A stretch of DNA of 6,375 bases from Chryseobacterium sp. UBA6632. Lineage in GTDB: Bacteria > Bacteroidota > Bacteroidia > Flavobacteriales > Weeksellaceae. The translations under genes and the position numbers were made by a program. Shown here piece by piece: positions 4,520 through 6,375 of this stretch. Below the pieces are notes generated by a model. That model made no database searches. It saw only the letters and a list, made by a program, of their open reading frames with translations, and was not told where the DNA came from. The DNA is taken from assembly GCA_002455915.1 (NCBI GenBank), contig DKLU01000146.1:14831-21205 (forward strand), in the 5' to 3' direction. Position 1 is the stretch's first letter. Each line of letters opens with the position of its first letter.

Positions 4520-4966
4520 CGAGTTTTGAATATTCTCATTAAAAATATTCATGGAAAAGTCTGGGATTTTTTCAGTTGTTGAATCAACATTTTGAAAAAG
4601 CCTGTAAGAAAAGATATTTTCTGAAAATGAAATGGAGACGAAGAATCAATAATTTTTTGGATGAATTTTCTAAAAAGGACGATCGTCCGCGTGAGCGATG
4701 GTAACGGATATCCTTTTTTGTCACATTGAGCGAAGTCGAAATGTGAACAAAAAAGATAGAAGTGAACGTAGCGACCCAAGCTGCTGGTAAAGGTAAGGCG
4801 AGGGACACGCCCAAAATCTGAATATTTAGAAACTGAATGTGAAAATAAGATTCTAAGCTCAACGAATTTTTCTGAATTGCTTTCCTTCCGCCGTTTTTGG
4901 AAGAAGAAATTCCGGATTTTCTTTTTTTTTTAATTGAAATTAATAACCATTTAAAATATTAAAACG
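4520..4966. other. Intergenic stretch before the slipin gene
   Basis: No credible gene is present; the minus-strand open frames here run through palindromic repeat sequence and match nothing I know. Visible structure is a GAATATT/AATATTC inverted repeat (4528-4534, 4544-4550) and the repeat block at 4677-4754. The last ~50 bases before the slipin ATG are A/T-rich leader. I see no clear -33/-7 pair, though the slipin promoter must lie here if it is not cotranscribed. Confidence 0.6.
4677..4754. repeat. Palindrome cluster (flavobacterial intergenic repeat)
   Basis: Three nested elements: the perfect 12-nt palindrome GGACGATCGTCC (4677-4688), the palindrome GGATATCC (4706-4713), and a hairpin TTTTTTGTCACATT (4714-4727) with AATGTG and ACAAAAAA (4740-4745, 4747-4754) around GAGCGAAGTCGA. 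Combinations of GGATATCC, a T-rich hairpin and a GATAGAAGTGAA tail recur in flavobacterial spacers as far as I remember. The T/A-flanked hairpin could also terminate transcription in either direction. Confidence 0.6.
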
Positions 4967-6064
4967 ATGATAAAGAATGTACAAATTAAAGCGTATGAAA
5001 CAGGTTTGGTTTTCAGAAACGGAAACCTGATTGAGATTTTAAGAGAAGGTGATTTCTGGATGTTTGGAAACAAATCTGTGGAAATTTATGATATGAAATC
5101 TTTGTTTAAATCAAATACAGATCTAAATCTTTTGTTGAAAAATGAAAGCCTGAAATCTCTATTGGAAGTGGTTGAAGTGAAAGACGGTGAAATCGTTTTG
5201 GTGTACGAAAACGGAATTTTCAAAGAAGTTCTGAATGTTGGTCAATACGCTTTCTGGAAAGGAGTTTTGAACAGAGAATTTCAAAAAATTGATTTAACGA
5301 AAGTTGAAATCACAGAGAAAATTTCTAAAACAATTCTTGAAAATATGAAGTTGAAAAATTTCGTAAGAAAGTTTGTGGTAGCGAATCAATATAAAGGACT
5401 TTTGTTGATTGACGGGAAATTAATCAAAGTTCTTGAAGCTGGAACCTACTACTTTTGGAATAATGAAACTTCAATTGAAGTAAAATCTGTTGATGTTAGA
5501 ATGCAGCAAATGGAAATTGCAGGTCAGGAATTGTTGACGAAAGATAAAGCGATGCTTCGTATCAATTTCTACGTGCGTTTTCAGGTGGAAAACATCGAAA
5601 AAGCGTTAATGGAAAATAAAGAATATGATAAGCAATTATATATTTTGATGCAATTGGCTTTGCGTGAATTTGTTGGAGCTTTGACGTTGGATGAATTGCT
5701 TGTGAAAAAAGATTCTGTAGGAAAAGAAATCCTTGAAAATCTTGGAAACAAAGGCGAAGAACTAGGTTTGAAAGCTTCTGATGCAGGAATCAGAGATGTG
5801 ATTTTGACAGGAGAAATGAAGGAAATCATGAATCAGGTTTTGATTGCTGAGAAAAAAGCTCAGGCAAACAGCATCATGAGACGTGAAGAAACCGCCTCCA
5901 CAAGAAGTTTGTTGAACACAGCGAAATTAATGGAAGAAAACGAAGTCCTTTGGAAGCTGAAAGAAATGGAATACATGGAGAAAATCGCCGACAAAATTGG
6001 AGATATCACCGTTTCCGGAAACAGCAATATTGTTTCTCAGCTGAAAGAAATTTTCACAAAATAG
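4967..6064 (+). CDS. Slipin / SPFH (band-7) family protein, soluble
   Basis: A 365-residue SPFH-domain protein. The SPFH core runs about 170-300, with VDVRMQQMEIAGQELLTKDK (175-194), RINFYVRFQVEN (198-209) and LREFVGALTLDELL (232-245), followed by a charged helical region (about 290-345) that should form the coiled coil through which SPFH proteins oligomerise. Unlike membrane stomatins there is no hydrophobic N-terminal hairpin. The first 165 residues instead contain three copies of a beta module: GLVFRNGNLIEILREGDFW, LVYENGIFKEVLNVGQYAFW and GLLLIDGKLIKVLEAGTYYFW. Soluble slipins of this type are, from memory, recurrent partners of RtcB-type and other RNA-repair systems, which agrees with the enzymes upstream. 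The protein could form a ring or cage scaffold, but that is inference. The ATG at 4967 follows an AT-rich leader; a hairpin series follows the stop. Confidence 0.88.
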   Translation: MIKNVQIKAYETGLVFRNGNLIEILREGDFWMFGNKSVEIYDMKSLFKSNTDLNLLLKNESLKSLLEVVEVKDGEIVLVYENGIFKEVLNVGQYAFWKGVLNREFQKIDLTKVEITEKISKTILENMKLKNFVRKFVVANQYKGLLLIDGKLIKVLEAGTYYFWNNETSIEVKSVDVRMQQMEIAGQELLTKDKAMLRINFYVRFQVENIEKALMENKEYDKQLYILMQLALREFVGALTLDELLVKKDSVGKEILENLGNKGEELGLKASDAGIRDVILTGEMKEIMNQVLIAEKKAQANSIMRREETASTRSLLNTAKLMEENEVLWKLKEMEYMEKIADKIGDITVSGNSNIVSQLKEIFTK

Positions 6065-6087
6065 AAAAACTAATAACTTTCTTATAG

Positions 6088-6117
6088 AGATGGGCTTCGT
6101 GAAAACGAAGCCTGTCT
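6088..6117 (+). terminator. Terminator-like hairpin after slipin
   Basis: GGCTTCGT (6093-6100) pairs with ACGAAGCC (6105-6112) around a GAAA loop, extended outward by G.T and A-T/G-C pairs to 6088-6117. A T-rich but G-interrupted tail (TTGTTTTG) follows. It begins 24 nt after the slipin stop codon. Confidence 0.75.
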
Positions 6118-6134
6118 TGTTTTGTAGAAAAAGA

Positions 6135-6179
6135 GTCCCGAAGGGACGATTTAACAAAGAATCGGATGATAATCCGATT
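6135..6179. repeat. Double hairpin repeat GTCCC-GAA-GGGAC and AATCGGAT/ATCCGATT
   Basis: GTCCC/GGGAC (6135-6139, 6143-6147) and AATCGGAT/ATCCGATT (6160-6167, 6172-6179) are two perfect short hairpins in tandem. The GAGTCCCGAAGGGACGA unit is one I remember as widespread between Bacteroidota genes, so this is probably an interspersed repeat. Confidence 0.6.
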
Positions 6180-6204
6180 TATTAATCAAACAATAAACAA
6201 AGAG

Positions 6205-6235
6205 AACCTGATTTAAATTTTAAATCAGGTTTTAT
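6205..6235. terminator. Bidirectional terminator between convergent genes
   Basis: AACCTGATTTA (6205-6215) pairs perfectly with TAAATCAGGTT (6221-6231) around AATTT; T-rich sequence follows on the plus strand and A-rich sequence precedes it. The 3' arm ends right at the stop codon of the minus-strand VOC gene, so it can serve both the slipin side and that gene. Confidence 0.8.
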
Positions 6236-6375
6236 TTATTTTTCTCCAACCAATCTTCATAAGAAAGCACACCCAATTCCGGTTTTCCTTCTCCTTCCAA
6301 AACTGCGATAAATTCCAGTTGATTTCCATCCGGATCATTAAAATAAATCGCCAAAGCGGGCATCCAGGCAAAAAC
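6232..6375 (-). CDS. VOC/glyoxalase-family protein, C-terminal 47 residues
   Basis: The reverse strand encodes VFAWMPALAIYFNDPDGNQL then EFIAVLEGEGK... and ends DWLEKNK at the TAA on 6232-6234. 'AIYFNDPDGNQLEFI' is the C-terminal beta strand signature of the vicinal oxygen chelate superfamily (glyoxalase I, bleomycin- and fosfomycin-resistance folds), with the glutamate of LEFI in the usual metal-ligand position. The gene continues off the right edge, so the exact member cannot be named. It is convergent with slipin and shares the terminator at 6205-6235; it marks the end of the RNA-related gene run. Nothing links it to that function. Confidence 0.75.
   Translation of the reverse strand, partial: VFAWMPALAIYFNDPDGNQLEFIAVLEGEGKPELGVLSYEDWLEKNK

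Noticed and set aside
4549..4862. Minus-strand open frames of 76 and 92 codons
   Set aside because: They overlap each other in different frames and run through the palindrome cluster; no recognisable motif or credible start context.

Overview
The window looks like a flavobacterial chromosome segment, probably from the Chryseobacterium group. It is AT-rich, start codons follow A-rich leaders rather than Shine-Dalgarno sites, and the spacers carry short palindromic elements that I recall from those genomes. The first ~540 bases look different: they hold the C-terminal half of a CHAD-domain protein on the minus strand, with glutamine-rich, gammaproteobacterial-looking sequence. That block meets, without a gap, the last codons of an RNA ligase on the plus strand, so both genes are truncated at one point. 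This is either a recombination or insertion boundary or a chimeric assembly.

From ~546 to 6064 every recognisable gene is on the plus strand and most have an RNA-related signature. In order: the tail of a nucleotidyltransferase-type RNA ligase (motifs IV and V) with a strong terminator; an RNase Z-like metallo-beta-lactamase-fold protein set between two copies of a palindromic repeat; a small calcineurin-like phosphoesterase; an intact DEDDh 3'-5' exonuclease of the KapD/ERI-1 type; and a second, divergent paralogue broken by two frameshifts, followed by a terminator. Next come ~1.1 kb without protein genes, then a soluble slipin/SPFH protein with three repeats of a beta module. The window ends in a stack of hairpins and the C-terminus of a minus-strand VOC/glyoxalase-family gene.

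The most interesting part is 4173-4515 in the non-coding stretch. It contains two tRNA-like modules in circularly permuted order: T arm and acceptor 3' strand come first, then a 5-nt cap, then acceptor 5' strand, D arm and anticodon stem. Helix lengths, linkers and many invariant tertiary residues of tRNA are kept. Just upstream is a stem with an internal TT/TT mismatch and a CTTGAC strand, resembling the Ro-binding helix of Y RNAs. A rho-independent terminator closes the block. The best reading is a bacterial Y RNA / YrlA-like tRNA mimic, or a related new RNA, inside an RNA-repair and processing island. Ligase, RNase Z-like enzyme, phosphoesterase, exonucleases and slipin could together act on cleaved RNA ends. 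No Ro60/TROVE or RtcB gene lies in the window, so this connection is inference.
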